46,949 nucleotides of DNA from DASRIA01 sp038203635 (GTDB lineage: Bacteria; Actinomycetota; Thermoleophilia; Solirubrobacterales; JBBDJG01): positions 1 to 46,949 of the forward strand of contig JBBRDT010000013.1 of assembly GCA_038203635.1 (NCBI GenBank), written 5' to 3'. This document shows positions 1 to 7,755 of this stretch, in pieces. The position numbers were made by a program, and so were the translations under genes. Each line of letters begins with the position of its first letter. Position 1 is the first letter of the stretch. The notes beneath the pieces were generated by a model. It searched no databases and had not been told where the DNA came from. It saw nothing but the letters and a program-made list of their open reading frames with translations.

Positions 1-107
1 CCGCGTCCCCCCGGTCCCCATGCCACCAGCGCCACGAGCCCGGCCACGAAAGCGACGCGCGCCAGGTTGTCCCACCGGATTCGGGCCGCGAGCGGACGTC
101 GTTCCAC
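1..107 (-). CDS. N-terminus of an unidentified membrane protein (partial)
   Basis: An open frame read leftward off the window edge. It can start at a GTG at 107 and then reads ERRPLAARIRWDNLARVAFV, continuing into a hydrophobic stretch (about residues 16-27) that looks like one membrane segment or signal anchor after a basic, cytoplasmic-type N-terminus. Only 35 residues are visible, so no family can be named; short bitopic proteins of the FtsB/DivIC type have similar N-termini, but that is a guess. No good ribosome site precedes the GTG, and the frame stays open into the flank of the neighbouring tnpB, so the insertion may have separated this gene from its original start or promoter. Confidence 0.3.
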   Translation of the reverse strand, partial: MERRPLAARIRWDNLARVAFVAGLVALVAWGPGGR

Positions 108-175
108 CCCTTGCAAAGTCCATGGAGAGCCGGTTTTCGCTGCTACCCCCTCTGGCTTCTTGGTGGGCTGAAACC
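108..175 (-). other. Non-coding right flank of tnpB; possible omega-RNA end
   Basis: These 68 bases lie between the tnpB stop and the partial membrane gene. In IS200/IS605-type elements the 3' end of tnpB and the following right end normally encode the omega RNA (reRNA), whose guide is the host sequence immediately beyond the element. The stretch would be in the right place for that. I cannot define the exact element end because neither a matching left end nor a target duplication is visible, and these elements make no target duplication. Function is inferred from position only. Confidence 0.3.
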
Positions 176-1586
176 TCAGTCGACAAGAACGAGAGCCGGT
201 GCCTCTCGGCGCCGGGATGCGTCCGAGGACGCTTCGCGCTTCACAGGGCTGTGCTGGTCGAGACCGACCAGGCTGACCTGCCCTCTGCGCGCAGTTTTCG
301 TGAACCGTCCGGTGCGGGCCACGTAGGACTCGATGCCCTCCGCCTGCGCGTGCCGGTCCGCCATGCGCGCGAGGTTCACCGCAGCGTTGAGGTCGCGGTC
401 CTGAACGTGCCCACACGCGGTGGCGTCGCAGGTGAAGATGCGGTCGGCCAGGCGCAGCTTGGCTTTTGCTGCGCCGCATGCGGAGCACGTCTTCGAGGAG
501 GGGTAGAAACGCTCGGCGGCGGACAGCAAGCTGCCATCCGACCACGAGGTCTTGTAGGACAGCTGGGCGAGCACGATGCCCCAGCCGACATCAGCGATGT
601 GCCGGGCGAGGCGGCAGTTGCCCATCAAGCTCTTCACCGTGAGCGTCTCGACGCCGATCACGCCGAACTCGCGCACGAGCGCGGTGGTGAGCTGGTGGGC
701 CTGCTCGCGGCGCAGGTTCGCCACTCGCTTGTGGAGCTTGGCGATGCGCACCTCGGTGCGGACCATCCGCGTGCTCTTGACCCACGTCTTCGGACCGCCC
801 TCGACGCTTCCGTCGGCGCGGTAGTTGCCGGGGTTGTTGGCCCGCCGCTGACGGTCGAGTCGGCGCTGCAAGCGGCGAAGGGACCGCAGGGAAACTCCCA
901 ACGGCCGCGCATTCGCCGCCGTGGGGCCCGTCGAGAGCGTGGCCAGCCGCGTCAGCCCGAGGTCAACGCCGACGACGGCGTTGGGCCTGCGTGCCCGACG
1001 CCGCTTGGGCGAGCGCTGCACGGTGAAGCTGATCACCCAGCCGCGGCCGGAGCGCTGCACGGTCGAGCGCAGTACGCGCCCCCGCGGGTCTGACGCCAGC
1101 AGCCACGTGAGCTTGCGCAGCGACTCCTTGGTCTTGAGCGGCCCGAGCTGCCGCCCGAGATCGACGTGCCGGTTAGCGGGAATGCGCGGCCGTTGGAAGA
1201 TCACTGCCTCGTGGCAGCGACCCTTGGTGCGGAAGCGGGAACCCGACGTGACGGCCGGCGGCACGCCCCCTGGAGAAATTCTGAAGCGCCTTGCCGAGTG
1301 CCTCCAGGCCCGCCTGGTAGGAGCCTGTCACGACCTCGCCGCGCCACGGCGCGAGCCGGTCCTTGACGGGGTCGCCGCGGAACGCCACGCACAGGCTCTT
1401 GTAGGACCACGGCACGTCTACGTCGTGGCCGGCGTCGCGCTGGTCCAGGCGGCCCTTGACCAGCGCAAGGCCCTGGTTGAACCAGAACCGGGATGCGCCG
1501 CAGCAGGCAACAAGGAACGCCTCCTGCGCGGGCGTGGGAGCGAGAGCGAAGCGGTAGGCCTGCTGGATGGGAACATCGGCGCTCAC
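176..1586 (-). pseudogene. tnpB: TnpB-type RNA-guided nuclease (IS200/IS605 OrfB), frameshifted
   Basis: Two overlapping frames together make one TnpB of about 470 residues. The first (GTG start at 1586) holds the N-terminal helix-turn-helix/WED part with YRFALAPTPAQEAFL and the basic GRAAGRHVGFP stretch. The second (in frame from about 1240 to the stop at 176) continues with RFRTKGRCHEAV and then the nuclease domain: RuvC-I VVGVDLGLTRLA, RuvC-II VIGVETLTVKSL, a CxxC...CxxxxC zinc ribbon and RuvC-III DRDLNAAVNL, so the catalytic Asp, Glu, Asp and the zinc ligands are all kept. The break is at 1235-1243, where inserting one CG dinucleotide (ttcccg-cg-cttc) would restore a continuous frame. There is no tnpA nearby, so this is a solitary tnpB. 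It is probably a recent pseudogene, or possibly intact with a sequencing error. Confidence 0.88.
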
Positions 1587-1590
1587 CTCC

Positions 1591-1604
1591 CGAACATACG
1601 TTCG
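1591..1604. promoter_or_regulatory. Perfect LexA/SOS-box-like operator
   Basis: The sequence CGAACATACGTTCG fits the Gram-positive/actinobacterial LexA consensus CGAAC-RNRY-GTTCG at every position. It sits 5 to 18 bases upstream of the tnpB start at 1586, so repressor binding would cover the start region of tnpB. It is also about 75 bases upstream of rpsF, but the spacing suits tnpB better. That it is bound by LexA is inferred from the match alone. Confidence 0.55.
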
Positions 1605-1659
1605 TCAGCGGACGGCACGTTGCGGATTTCGGTGCTCCTAGAGGCAAGAGACGCGCTGT

Positions 1660-1665
1660 TATAGT
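1660..1665 (+). promoter_or_regulatory. Possible -10 element of the rpsF operon
   Basis: TATAGT lies 12 bases before the rpsF GTG. A start point 6-8 bases downstream would give a leader of only about five bases, which agrees with the absence of a Shine-Dalgarno sequence before rpsF. No convincing -35 hexamer is visible at the right distance. Confidence 0.3.
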
Positions 1666-1677
1666 CGGCCGCCGCTC

Positions 1678-2265
1678 GTGGCAGAGAAACCCAACTACGA
1701 CCTGATGGTGCTGCTCGACCCGGAGGCTCCCGAGGAGCGCCGGGCGCAGCTCATCGAGCAGATTCGCGGGCAGATCCAGTCCGGCGATGCCACCCTCAAG
1801 GGCGACGCCGACTGGGGCATGCGCCGGCTCGCCTACGAGATCGACCATCGCGCCGAGGCCCAGTACCACCTGTTCCAGTTCGCAGCGTCACGCGACGTGC
1901 TCAACAGCCTCAACCGCAGCCTCTCGATCGAGGACGCGGTGCTGCGCTTCCGCACGATCCGGCTTCCGGGCGAGGCGCCCGCGGAGACGCCCCAAGCGCC
2001 ACCGCAGACCTCCTTCGAGAGCGGCCGGCGCGAAGGTGGCCGTGATGGTGGCCGTGAAGGGCGGGGCCGTGACGATCGCGGCGACCGCAGGCCTGAGACC
2101 CCTAGCGAGGACGGTCCCGCGGAGACCGATGCAGCGGTGCCGGCAGCGATGGTCGAAACACCGGTCGCCGTGCCGGAAAGCGCCGAGGCGCCCGTGGCGG
2201 AGACTTCGGAGCCGCCGCCCGCCGAGCCGCCTCCGGCGGCCGAGCCGCCGCCAGAGAGCGCGTAG
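1678..2265 (+). CDS. rpsF: 30S ribosomal protein S6 with long C-terminal tail
   Basis: S6 binds 16S rRNA with S18 in the small-subunit platform. Residues 1-95 carry the S6 fold, with YDLMVLLDPE at the start and DWGMRRLAYEIDHR in the RNA-binding part. S6 is usually about 95-100 residues; here a further 100 follow: first a Gly/Arg/Asp-rich segment with repeated GREGG/DGGRE-like units, then a Pro/Ala/Glu-rich acidic segment. The tail has no recognised domain and looks disordered. The gene starts at a GTG without an obvious ribosome site and heads the rpsF-ssb-rpsR-rplI-dnaB block, an order widely kept in bacteria. The neighbouring tnpB lies directly upstream, in the opposite direction. Confidence 0.95.
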   Translation: MAEKPNYDLMVLLDPEAPEERRAQLIEQIRGQIQSGDATLKGDADWGMRRLAYEIDHRAEAQYHLFQFAASRDVLNSLNRSLSIEDAVLRFRTIRLPGEAPAETPQAPPQTSFESGRREGGRDGGREGRGRDDRGDRRPETPSEDGPAETDAAVPAAMVETPVAVPESAEAPVAETSEPPPAEPPPAAEPPPESA

Positions 2266-2294
2266 CGCCGCATGCTCTAGTTTGCGGATTGTTT

Positions 2295-2310
2295 CGCCCC
2301 CGCGGGGGCG
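2295..2310. other. 16-bp perfect GC palindrome between rpsF and ssb
   Basis: CGCCCCCGCGGGGGCG is a perfect palindrome in the 102-base gap between rpsF and ssb. No T-run follows, so it is not a typical terminator; it could attenuate read-through or tune the ratio of S6 to SSB. A weak -10-like TACACT occurs just downstream at 2331-2336, which could give ssb its own promoter. Confidence 0.4.
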
Positions 2311-2367
2311 AGTATCTCCGTGCCTCGACTTACACTGTCATGCCGTCTGTGTAGAGAGGAGACCCCC

Positions 2368-2817
2368 TTGGCAGCAACCAACATCAACAGAGTCGTGATC
2401 ACCGGCAACCTGACGCGCGATCCCGAGTTGCGCTCGACATCCGGTGGGACGTCCGTCTGCAGCCTGCGCGTCGCGGTCAACAGCCGCCGCAAGGACGAGT
2501 CGGGCAACTGGGCCGACAAGCCCAACTATTTCGACGTCACCGTTTGGGGCGCGCAGGGCGAGAACTGCGCTCAGTATCTGGCCAAGGGCCGCCCCGTCGC
2601 CGTCGACGGGCGCCTCAACTGGCGCGAGTGGGAGGACAAGGAAGGCGGCAAGCGCCAAACGGTGGATATCATTGCCGACTCGGTGCAGTTCCTTGGATCT
2701 CGCGATGCGCCCCAGAGCAACGGCGCGGCCGAGTCCGACCTCCCCGCTGACACCTCGGACTTCCAACCGTCCGGCGTGGCGAGCGGCAGCAGCTCGGACG
2801 ACGACATCCCGTTCTAG
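2368..2817 (+). CDS. ssb: Single-stranded DNA-binding protein
   Basis: SSB coats single-stranded DNA in replication and repair and recruits partners through its C-terminal tip. The OB-fold occupies about residues 4-110 (INRVVITGNLTRDPELRS, then FDVTVWGAQGENCAQYL). A short linker follows and the protein ends in the canonical acidic tip DDDIPF. I place the start at the TTG at 2368 because it gives the standard SSB N-terminus and follows a GGAG at 2358-2361 with six-base spacing; an ATG at 2320 would add 16 residues that do not resemble SSB. The resulting 149 residues are a normal length. Confidence 0.95.
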   Translation: MAATNINRVVITGNLTRDPELRSTSGGTSVCSLRVAVNSRRKDESGNWADKPNYFDVTVWGAQGENCAQYLAKGRPVAVDGRLNWREWEDKEGGKRQTVDIIADSVQFLGSRDAPQSNGAAESDLPADTSDFQPSGVASGSSSDDDIPF

Positions 2818-2867
2818 GCGGGGCGCCGTGTCGCGAGACCCGGCTCGAAACGAATAGGTGACCACGA

Positions 2868-3146
2868 GTGGCGAAGCGCAGCAGCTCCAACAGCAACAGC
2901 AGTAGACGCCAGACCAAGCCAACGTTCTCGAGCGGGGGGCGACGGAAGAGTTGTGCGTTCTGCCGCGACAAGGTGGATCAGATCGACTACAAGGACTTCC
3001 AGTCCTTGCGGCGTTACCTGTCCGACAAGGGCAAGATCCGGTCGCGGCGGATCACCGGTGCGTGCCGGCGTCATCAGAACCAGCTCGCGCGGGCCGTCAA
3101 GCGGGCACGCGAGCTGGCGCTGCTTCCGTACGTCAGCGAGCGGTAG
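2868..3146 (+). CDS. rpsR: 30S ribosomal protein S18
   Basis: A 92-residue S18, partner of S6 on the small subunit. The core KSCAFCRDKVDQIDYKDF, LRRYLSDKGKIRSRRITG and the basic C-terminus are typical. It keeps a CxxC pair (CAFC) and a third Cys in GACRRHQ, so it resembles the Cys-containing form of S18 that can bind zinc. The N-terminus is a Ser/Asn-rich stretch. The GTG start follows AGGTGA at good spacing. The gene ends five bases before the rplI start, so the two are probably translationally coupled. Confidence 0.95.
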   Translation: MAKRSSSNSNSSRRQTKPTFSSGGRRKSCAFCRDKVDQIDYKDFQSLRRYLSDKGKIRSRRITGACRRHQNQLARAVKRARELALLPYVSER

Positions 3147-3151
3147 CCGCA

Positions 3152-3604
3152 TTGGCTCAGGCGATCCTCCTGAAGGACGTGGAGGGCCTCGGCGAGGCCG
3201 GTTCCGTGGTCGACGTCTCGCCCGGTTATCTGCGCAACTACCTTGCTCCCAGGCGGCTCGCCCAGACGGCCACCACAGCGTCGGTCGCGGCAGCCCTGCG
3301 CGAGCGTGAGCGGGCAGAGACCGCCGCGCGCCAGCAGGAGGAGCGCTCGCAGGAGACTGCGGCGCTGCTCGCCAAGACGGTGCTCACGATCTCGCACCGT
3401 GCCGGAGACGACGGAAAGCTGTTCGGCTCCGTGACGGCGAAGGAGATCGTGGATGCCGTACAGCAGGCGAGGGGCTTTCGCCTCGACCACCGCAAGGTGC
3501 ACCTCGACGAGCCGATCAGGGAGCTGGGCACGCACATGGTCGAGATCGAGGTCTCGCCCGGCGTCACGACATCGGTGAAGACGATGGTCGTGGACGCGAA
3601 GTGA
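3152..3604 (+). CDS. rplI: 50S ribosomal protein L9
   Basis: L9 binds 23S rRNA at the base of the L1 stalk and limits frameshifting. The N-domain signature AILLKDVEGLGEAGSVVDV and YLRNYLAPRRLA is clear, followed by the long connecting helix (about residues 42-75) and the C-domain ending TSVKTMVVDAK. The TTG at 3152 is chosen because it gives the invariant N-terminus and a normal length of 150 residues; longer starts in this frame run back through rpsR. The start lies five bases after the rpsR stop with only a weak GAGCGG ahead, so coupling to rpsR is likely. Confidence 0.94.
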   Translation: MAQAILLKDVEGLGEAGSVVDVSPGYLRNYLAPRRLAQTATTASVAAALRERERAETAARQQEERSQETAALLAKTVLTISHRAGDDGKLFGSVTAKEIVDAVQQARGFRLDHRKVHLDEPIRELGTHMVEIEVSPGVTTSVKTMVVDAK

Positions 3605-3611
3605 CGCCCGC

Positions 3612-5030
3612 GTGGCGGTAGCCCCGCACAACGGCCGCAACGGGGCGATCCCGCCCCAGAACCTCGAGGCCGAGGAATCCGTGCTCGGCGCAATGCTTGT
3701 CGCGCCGGCCGCGATATCGACGGTGCTGGTCGAGGCGCGCCTGCGGCCACACGACTTCTACCGCGACTCGCACCGCGTCATATACGAGGCGGTCCTGGCG
3801 CTCAACGACAAGAACGAGGCGATCGACCCGCTGACGGTATCCGCCGAGCTCGAGAAGCGCGGCGACCTCCAGAAGGCCGGCGGCAAGCCGTACGTGCACC
3901 AGCTGGCGGCAGTAGTGCCGGCCGCCGGCAACGCGCGCCATTACGCCAAGATCGTGAAGGACGAGGCCACGCTGCGCCGGCTGCTCGGCGTCGCCCACAG
4001 CATCGAGGCGCGCGTCGCCGATCGCCTCGGCGAGGCGCACCAGGTGGTCGAGGACTCGGAACGGCTGCTCTTCGACGTCGCGCACGGCGAGTCCTCGGGG
4101 GACTTCCGCTCGGTCGGCGACATCATGGAAGAGGAGATCGACAAGCTCGAGCAGCTCTCGCGCGACGGCATGTCGATCACGGGGGCGCCGTCCGGCTTCC
4201 GCGACCTCGACGACATCACCGGTGGGTTTCAGAAGTCGAACCTGATCGTGCTCGCGGCCCGTCCCTCGATGGGCAAGAGCGCGCTGGTCACGAACATCGC
4301 CGAGCACGTGGCGCTCAAGAGTGGCCGTCCGGTCGCTCTGTTCTCCCTCGAGATGTCGGTCACCGAGCTCGCGCAGCGCTTCGTGGCGAGCCAGGCTCGG
4401 ATGCCGGGCGACAAGCTGCGCAAGGGCGGCGTCGCCAAGAACGACTGGCCGAAGGTGCTGAAGGCGTGCCAGGCGCTCGAGAAAGCCCCGTTGTGGATCG
4501 ACGACTCCTCCGACCTCGACATCCTGGAGCTGCGCGCGAAGGCACGCCGCCTGCATGCGAAGGAGGCCAACCAGGGTCGCGGCGGCCTCGGCTTGGTGAT
4601 CGTCGACTACCTGCAGCTGATGCGCGCGAATCAATCCTCCGACAGCCGGGTCGAGCAGGTCGGGCAGATGAGCCGCGGGCTGAAGATCCTCGCCCGTGAG
4701 CTGGACGTGCCCGTGATCGCCGTGTCGCAGCTCAACCGCTCACCCGAACAGCGGCCCGACAAGCGCCCCCTGCTGTCCGACCTGAGGGAATCAGGCCAAA
4801 TCGAGCAGGATGCAGACCTCGTGATGTTCATCTACCGCGACGAGTACTACAACCCTGAGACGACCGAGAAGCAGGGCACGGCCGAGATCCACATCGCCAA
4901 GCACCGCAACGGCCCGGCCGGCACGCACGTCGAGCTGTCGTTCCTGTCGCGCTTCCCGAAGTTCGCGAACATCGCGCGCACCGAGCAGCCGGTGGTCCAG
5001 GCGGCCGGAGAGGGTCCCCCGCTCGAATGA
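3612..5030 (+). CDS. dnaB: Replicative DNA helicase DnaB
   Basis: Hexameric 5'-3' helicase that unwinds DNA at the fork. The N-terminal primase-binding domain spans about residues 10-115 (PPQNLEAEESVLGAML). The RecA-like motor follows, with Walker A ARPSMGKSALV at about residue 218, the H2 region VIVDYLQLMR, VPVIAVSQLNR, and QDADLVMFIYRDEYY near the end. Length 472 is normal and no intein interrupts it. The GTG start is seven bases after rplI. The last codons overlap the next gene by ATGA, coupling it to the DnaC-like ATPase. Confidence 0.96.
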   Translation: MAVAPHNGRNGAIPPQNLEAEESVLGAMLVAPAAISTVLVEARLRPHDFYRDSHRVIYEAVLALNDKNEAIDPLTVSAELEKRGDLQKAGGKPYVHQLAAVVPAAGNARHYAKIVKDEATLRRLLGVAHSIEARVADRLGEAHQVVEDSERLLFDVAHGESSGDFRSVGDIMEEEIDKLEQLSRDGMSITGAPSGFRDLDDITGGFQKSNLIVLAARPSMGKSALVTNIAEHVALKSGRPVALFSLEMSVTELAQRFVASQARMPGDKLRKGGVAKNDWPKVLKACQALEKAPLWIDDSSDLDILELRAKARRLHAKEANQGRGGLGLVIVDYLQLMRANQSSDSRVEQVGQMSRGLKILARELDVPVIAVSQLNRSPEQRPDKRPLLSDLRESGQIEQDADLVMFIYRDEYYNPETTEKQGTAEIHIAKHRNGPAGTHVELSFLSRFPKFANIARTEQPVVQAAGEGPPLE

Positions 5031-5752
5031 CCGACCGGTTCAAGCCGGTCCAGAAGTGGATCTGCCCACGGTGCGGCGGCGACGGCTTCCTGCTCGACGG
5101 GTCGGGTGACGCGGTGGCCTGTGAGTGCCGCGCGGCACGTCTACGCCGCGCGCGGTCGGCCGGTGGCTCGTCGGCGATCCCCCGCAAGTACCGAGGGGTG
5201 TCGTTCGACCGCGCGCCCGTCACGTCGCTGAGCCCGGATGTCGTGCGCCCCGTCCGCGCCTTCGTGCGCGACATCGACGCCAACCTCGCGGCCGGGCGGG
5301 GCCTGTGGTTCATGGGCGACGTGGGAACCGGCAAGACGACGCTTGCGATGCTCGTGTCCAAGGCGGTGATCGACGCGGCGCACTCGGTGGCGATCTACTC
5401 CGTACCGCATCTGCTGGCCGAGATCCGCGACACCTATGACCGCGACCCGGGTGAGCGCTCCTACATGGACTTCTTCAACCGGCTCGTGGCGGTCAACCTG
5501 CTCCACCTCGAGGACCTCGGCACGGAGAAGCGCACCGACTGGGTGCTGGAGCAGCTCTACTCGCTGGTCAACGAGCGCTACGAGCAGCAGCGCTCCATCC
5601 TCGTGACGACGAACCTGAGCGTGCCGGACCTCGAGGAGCAGATCGGCGCCCGCACCGTCTCGCGCATCGTCGAGATGTGCGGCGACCCGCTGCCGCTGTT
5701 CGGCGACGACCGCCGCATCGCCTGGGACCCCAAACACGCCGCGACCGGCTAA
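5027..5752 (+). CDS. DnaC/IstB-like AAA+ ATPase with N-terminal zinc finger
   Basis: A 241-residue AAA+ ATPase of the DnaC/IstB/DnaI group, which load or remodel replicative helicases. An N-terminal Cys cluster (CPRCGG near residue 13 and CECR near residue 34) looks like a zinc-binding module as in DnaI-type loaders. Walker A GDVGTGKTT is at about residue 98, Walker B VNLLHLEDLG at about 160, and a sensor-like ILVTTNLSV at about 195. The 4-base overlap with dnaB strongly suggests it acts on DnaB. IstB proteins of insertion sequences look similar, but no transposase gene is adjacent and the zinc module argues for a helicase loader. Loader activity itself is inferred. Confidence 0.8.
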   Translation: MTDRFKPVQKWICPRCGGDGFLLDGSGDAVACECRAARLRRARSAGGSSAIPRKYRGVSFDRAPVTSLSPDVVRPVRAFVRDIDANLAAGRGLWFMGDVGTGKTTLAMLVSKAVIDAAHSVAIYSVPHLLAEIRDTYDRDPGERSYMDFFNRLVAVNLLHLEDLGTEKRTDWVLEQLYSLVNERYEQQRSILVTTNLSVPDLEEQIGARTVSRIVEMCGDPLPLFGDDRRIAWDPKHAATG

Positions 5753-5762
5753 CCACCGGCTC

Positions 5763-5768
5763 TAGAAT
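5763..5768 (+). promoter_or_regulatory. Possible -10 element giving near-leaderless purA mRNA
   Basis: TAGAAT ends nine bases before the purA ATG at 5777, and no Shine-Dalgarno sequence lies between. A start point at the usual distance would fall at or next to the start codon. The -35 region shows no clear hexamer. Confidence 0.35.
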
Positions 5769-5776
5769 CAGCGTCT

Positions 5777-7081
5777 ATGCCAGGCTTGGTCGTAGTGGGC
5801 GCCCAATGGGGCGATGAGGGAAAGGGGAAGGTCACGGACCTGCTCGCCGAGCGGGCCGACCTCGTGATCCGCTTCCAGGGAGGCAACAACGCCGGCCACA
5901 CGATCGTCCGCGGCGACGAGGAGTTCAAGTTCCACCTGATTCCCTCGGGAATCCTCTACCCGGCGAAGACCTGCGCAATCGGGAATGGGGTCGTGATCGA
6001 CCCCCACGTGCTGCTCGACGAGATCGAGGGGCTGAAGCGCCGCGATGTGGACATGAGCGGCTTGAAGATCTCCGCCAACGCGCACCTGATCATGCCCTAC
6101 CACGTGCTGCTCGACCATGCCGGCGAGTCGCGGCTCGGCAAGCTGCGGATCGGAACGACGCGGCGGGGCATCGGCCCGTGCTACGCCGACAAGGCCGCCC
6201 GGCTGGGCATCCGCGTCCAGGACCTGCTCGACGAGGCGATCCTGCGCAAGAAGATCATGGCGGCGCTCGAGCCGAAGCGCCACGCCCTGCGACCGCACGC
6301 GAAGGACCCGGCGCTCGACCTGCACACCATGACCGAGGAGTACGTCACCTACGGACACCGGCTCGAGCCCTACATCACCGACACGGCGCTGCTCTGCCAC
6401 GAGACGCTCGAGCACGGCGGCACGGTCGTGTTCGAGGGGGCCCAGGGCACGATGCTCGACATCGACCACGGCACCTATCCGTTCGTCACCTCGTCCAACC
6501 CGGTGGCGGGCTCCGCGTGCGTCGGCGCCGGCGTCGGGCCGAAGGCGATCGACGACGTGTGGGGCGTCGTGAAGGCCTACGCAACTCGCGTCGGCGAGGG
6601 TCCCTTCCCGACCGAGCTCGAGGACGACATCGGCCGCCACCTGCTCGAGCGCGGCCACGAGTACGGGACGACCACCGGCCGGCAGCGCCGCTGTGGCTGG
6701 ATCGACCTCGTCGCGCTGCGCTACGCGGCGCGCATCAACGGGCTGACGGGGATCGTGATCACGAAGCTCGACGTGCTGGCCGGGATCGACCCGCTGCGCA
6801 TCTGCACCAGCTACATGCACGGGGAGGGCGCGGTGTTCGACGAGTTCCCCTACCACCAGTCGATCCTGCACAGCGCCCAGGCGGTAACGGAGGAGCTGCC
6901 GGGGTTCGACGAGGACATCAGCGAGTGCCGGGCGATGGCCGACCTCCCGCGCTCGGCGCGCGACTATCTGGACTTCGTGTCGGACTTCGTGGGCGTCCCG
7001 ATCAAGCTGATCGGCGTCGGGCCCGGGCGAGACCAGGTGATCTGGGCCGACGGCGAGCAGCCGCTGCGCGCCGTTGCCTAG
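5777..7081 (+). CDS. purA: Adenylosuccinate synthetase
   Basis: Joins IMP and aspartate using GTP to make adenylosuccinate, the first committed step from IMP to AMP. The N-terminus VVVGAQWGDEGKGKVTD carries the GTP/IMP-binding loop with the catalytic Asp; NNAGHTIV carries the catalytic His; FEGAQGTMLDIDHGTYPFVT and TTTGRQRRCGWIDL are the IMP and Arg-loop segments, and the C-terminus has the guanine-binding part (ITKLDVLAGID, GVGPGRDQVI). At 434 residues it is full length. It ends tail to tail with the leftward membrane gene, overlapping it by four bases. Confidence 0.97.
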   Translation: MPGLVVVGAQWGDEGKGKVTDLLAERADLVIRFQGGNNAGHTIVRGDEEFKFHLIPSGILYPAKTCAIGNGVVIDPHVLLDEIEGLKRRDVDMSGLKISANAHLIMPYHVLLDHAGESRLGKLRIGTTRRGIGPCYADKAARLGIRVQDLLDEAILRKKIMAALEPKRHALRPHAKDPALDLHTMTEEYVTYGHRLEPYITDTALLCHETLEHGGTVVFEGAQGTMLDIDHGTYPFVTSSNPVAGSACVGAGVGPKAIDDVWGVVKAYATRVGEGPFPTELEDDIGRHLLERGHEYGTTTGRQRRCGWIDLVALRYAARINGLTGIVITKLDVLAGIDPLRICTSYMHGEGAVFDEFPYHQSILHSAQAVTEELPGFDEDISECRAMADLPRSARDYLDFVSDFVGVPIKLIGVGPGRDQVIWADGEQPLRAVA

Positions 7082-7755
7082 ACCGGGAACGGATCGCGCA
7101 CGGGCCGGGGCAGCTCGTCGCGCTCTTCCATCTCGCGTTCCCCGCGCCGCAGGATCCGTAGCGCGAGCATGCCGGCCGCCATCACGGACGCGGTCGCGAG
7201 CGTGATCTGCACTCCGACGAGCCCTTCGCGCGACCAGTACACGTCCTCGAGCTCCAGCAGCAGCGCGGACTCGTCGAACGTCAGGCCCACCCCCACGCCG
7301 AGCGGGATCGCGAGCGTCTCGCGCGCCTTGGGGTCGCTCGCGAACAGCGCCGCGCTGCCCGCCGCGAACGCGAGCAGGATCCCGGGCACGAAGTGGTGGA
7401 TGTGCCGCCGACCGATCCGCACGTCGAACAGCAGCGGCACTCCCCTCCGCACTCCCAGGGTCGTCAGGCGCACGACGCTCGACGAGATCACGAAGGACAT
7501 CAGCAGGTTGAACATCGCCGATTCACCCGCCGGCGCCTCGCGGTAGCCAAGGCGCGCAACCTCGACCGTGTCGAGCGCAGCCCGGGCGCCCTTCTGGATC
7601 ACCGCGGGCGTGGTCTCGGGCTCCTCCGCGACCACCCGTCGCCGCCACAGCTTTCCCACCTCACCGGCCACCACGGCGCCGACCGTGGTGAGCGCGACCA
7701 CGCCCATCAGCATCGTGCGCTGCTCGAGCCGGTCCAGCCTTCGCAGCCGTTTCAT
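7078..7755 (-). CDS. Integral membrane protein of unknown function
   Basis: 225 residues with about five hydrophobic segments. One begins near residue 14; the rest follow from about residue 80 on. Notable polar motifs inside the membrane region are GRRHIHHFVPG, with three His, and TFDESALLLELEDVYWSREG, rich in acidic residues; together they could form a metal or proton site. I do not recognise a named family, although the HIHHF and DE-rich pattern recurs in actinobacterial membrane proteins. Its ATG overlaps the stop of the acetyltransferase gene (ATGA), so it is the last gene of the sugar-nucleotide operon and may act in handling the same glycan; that is inference from position. Confidence 0.75.
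   Translation of the reverse strand: MKRLRRLDRLEQRTMLMGVVALTTVGAVVAGEVGKLWRRRVVAEEPETTPAVIQKGARAALDTVEVARLGYREAPAGESAMFNLLMSFVISSSVVRLTTLGVRRGVPLLFDVRIGRRHIHHFVPGILLAFAAGSAALFASDPKARETLAIPLGVGVGLTFDESALLLELEDVYWSREGLVGVQITLATASVMAAGMLALRILRRGEREMEERDELPRPVRDPFPV

Noticed and set aside
2320..2367. ATG at 2320 as the ssb start
   Set aside because: Adds 16 residues absent from SSB proteins and lacks the ribosome site that precedes the TTG at 2368.
6178..7161. 327-codon frame inside purA
   Set aside because: Out-of-phase shadow of purA; Arg/Gly-rich.
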